Shown: positions 5,158-5,249 of the stretch, one piece after another | How the letters are laid out: every line of letters begins with the position of its first letter | Position numbering within the stretch: position 1 is the stretch's first letter | Assembly: GCA_003135495.1 (NCBI GenBank) | Contig: PLBX01000304.1 | Span: 1 to 5,249 of the forward strand | DNA: 5,249 nt | DNA from: Acidobacteriaceae bacterium | Lineage (GTDB): Bacteria > Acidobacteriota > Terriglobia > Terriglobales > Acidobacteriaceae | Direction: 5' to 3' | The notes under the pieces: model-generated | Told to the model about the DNA's origin: nothing | Databases searched by the model: none | The model's input: the letters and a program-made list of their open reading frames with translations, nothing else | Made by a program: the position numbers and the translations under genes

Positions 5158-5249
5158 TCAGTTATTCGGAAATTGACCCCACCGCCACTTGGACGCCTTC
5201 TTGACCGACTGGATGTAGGCGCGTAGTATCGGCCCAAACTGCAGCGGTT
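5158..5249 (-). CDS. C-terminal end of an unidentified gene running in from the right edge (last 29 codons)
   Basis: Reading the minus strand from 5247, 29 sense codons run without interruption to TGA at 5158-5160. The visible end reads GPILRAYIQSVKKASKWRW (residues 5-23 of the fragment) then GQFPNN. About 22 of the 29 codons end in G or C, clearly more than either other minus-strand frame would need by chance, and the basic helical stretch looks protein-like. I cannot name the family from so short a tail. The stop is 140 bases before the start of the secreted-protein gene on the same strand, so the two could share a transcript. An alternative is that this DNA is the terminus of an insertion sequence. 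Confidence 0.4.
   Translation of the reverse strand, partial: PLQFGPILRAYIQSVKKASKWRWGQFPNN

Noticed and set aside
5019..5237. 72-codon minus-strand open frame at the right edge, overlapping the 5017 start region
   Set aside because: Arg/Ser-rich peptide without motifs; the neighbouring frame ending at 5158 has better codon use, and this one overlaps the leader and ribosome binding site of the exported protein gene.

Overview
The window carries four chromosomal-type loci: one recognisable enzyme, two uncharacterised envelope proteins, and one membrane protein whose frame is broken. Base composition is moderately GC-rich, and the protein style recalls soil Acidobacteriota (Terriglobia-like). 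That assignment rests on remembered resemblance of the envelope proteins and is not proven: there is no rRNA, tRNA or marker gene to confirm it. I see no intact mobile element, CRISPR array, RNA gene or defence system.

Left part (1-2400, minus strand). A 197-aa single-pass membrane protein (2380 to 1787) is followed on the same strand by a 495-aa phosphoesterase of the phospholipase C / AcpA acid phosphatase superfamily (1518 to 31). The enzyme has all the family's core motifs but no export signal. The 268-base gap between them holds a perfect 7-bp hairpin and a 10-bp palindrome, so the two are probably separate transcription units.

Middle (2400-3523, plus strand). A divergent gap contains a possible 31-aa hydrophobic small ORF. 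It is followed by a gene with a textbook Shine-Dalgarno sequence at 2654-2659 and a start at 2667. The product reads as a six-helix membrane protein, but the frame closes at 3200 after four helices. The last two helices continue in the -1 frame to 3523. Restoring one base in the GGGG run at 3191-3194 gives a continuous 285-aa protein, so this is a one-base frameshift: a real mutation, a sequencing error or, less likely, recoding.

Right part (3551-5249, minus strand). A 488-aa secreted protein with a signal peptide, an N-terminal beta-rich domain, a helical middle and a barrel-like C-terminal third ends 27 bases from the membrane gene, tail to tail. At the extreme right the last 29 codons of another minus-strand gene appear to run in from outside the window.

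No pathway links these genes. Three of the four proteins are predicted to be in or beyond the inner membrane and the fourth attacks phosphoesters, so an envelope or surface theme is possible, but that is inference only. I did not find evidence for a clearly new multi-gene system. The best leads are the frameshifted membrane protein with its cysteine-rich periplasmic loop, the uncharacterised 488-aa exported protein, and the small ORF in the divergent gap.
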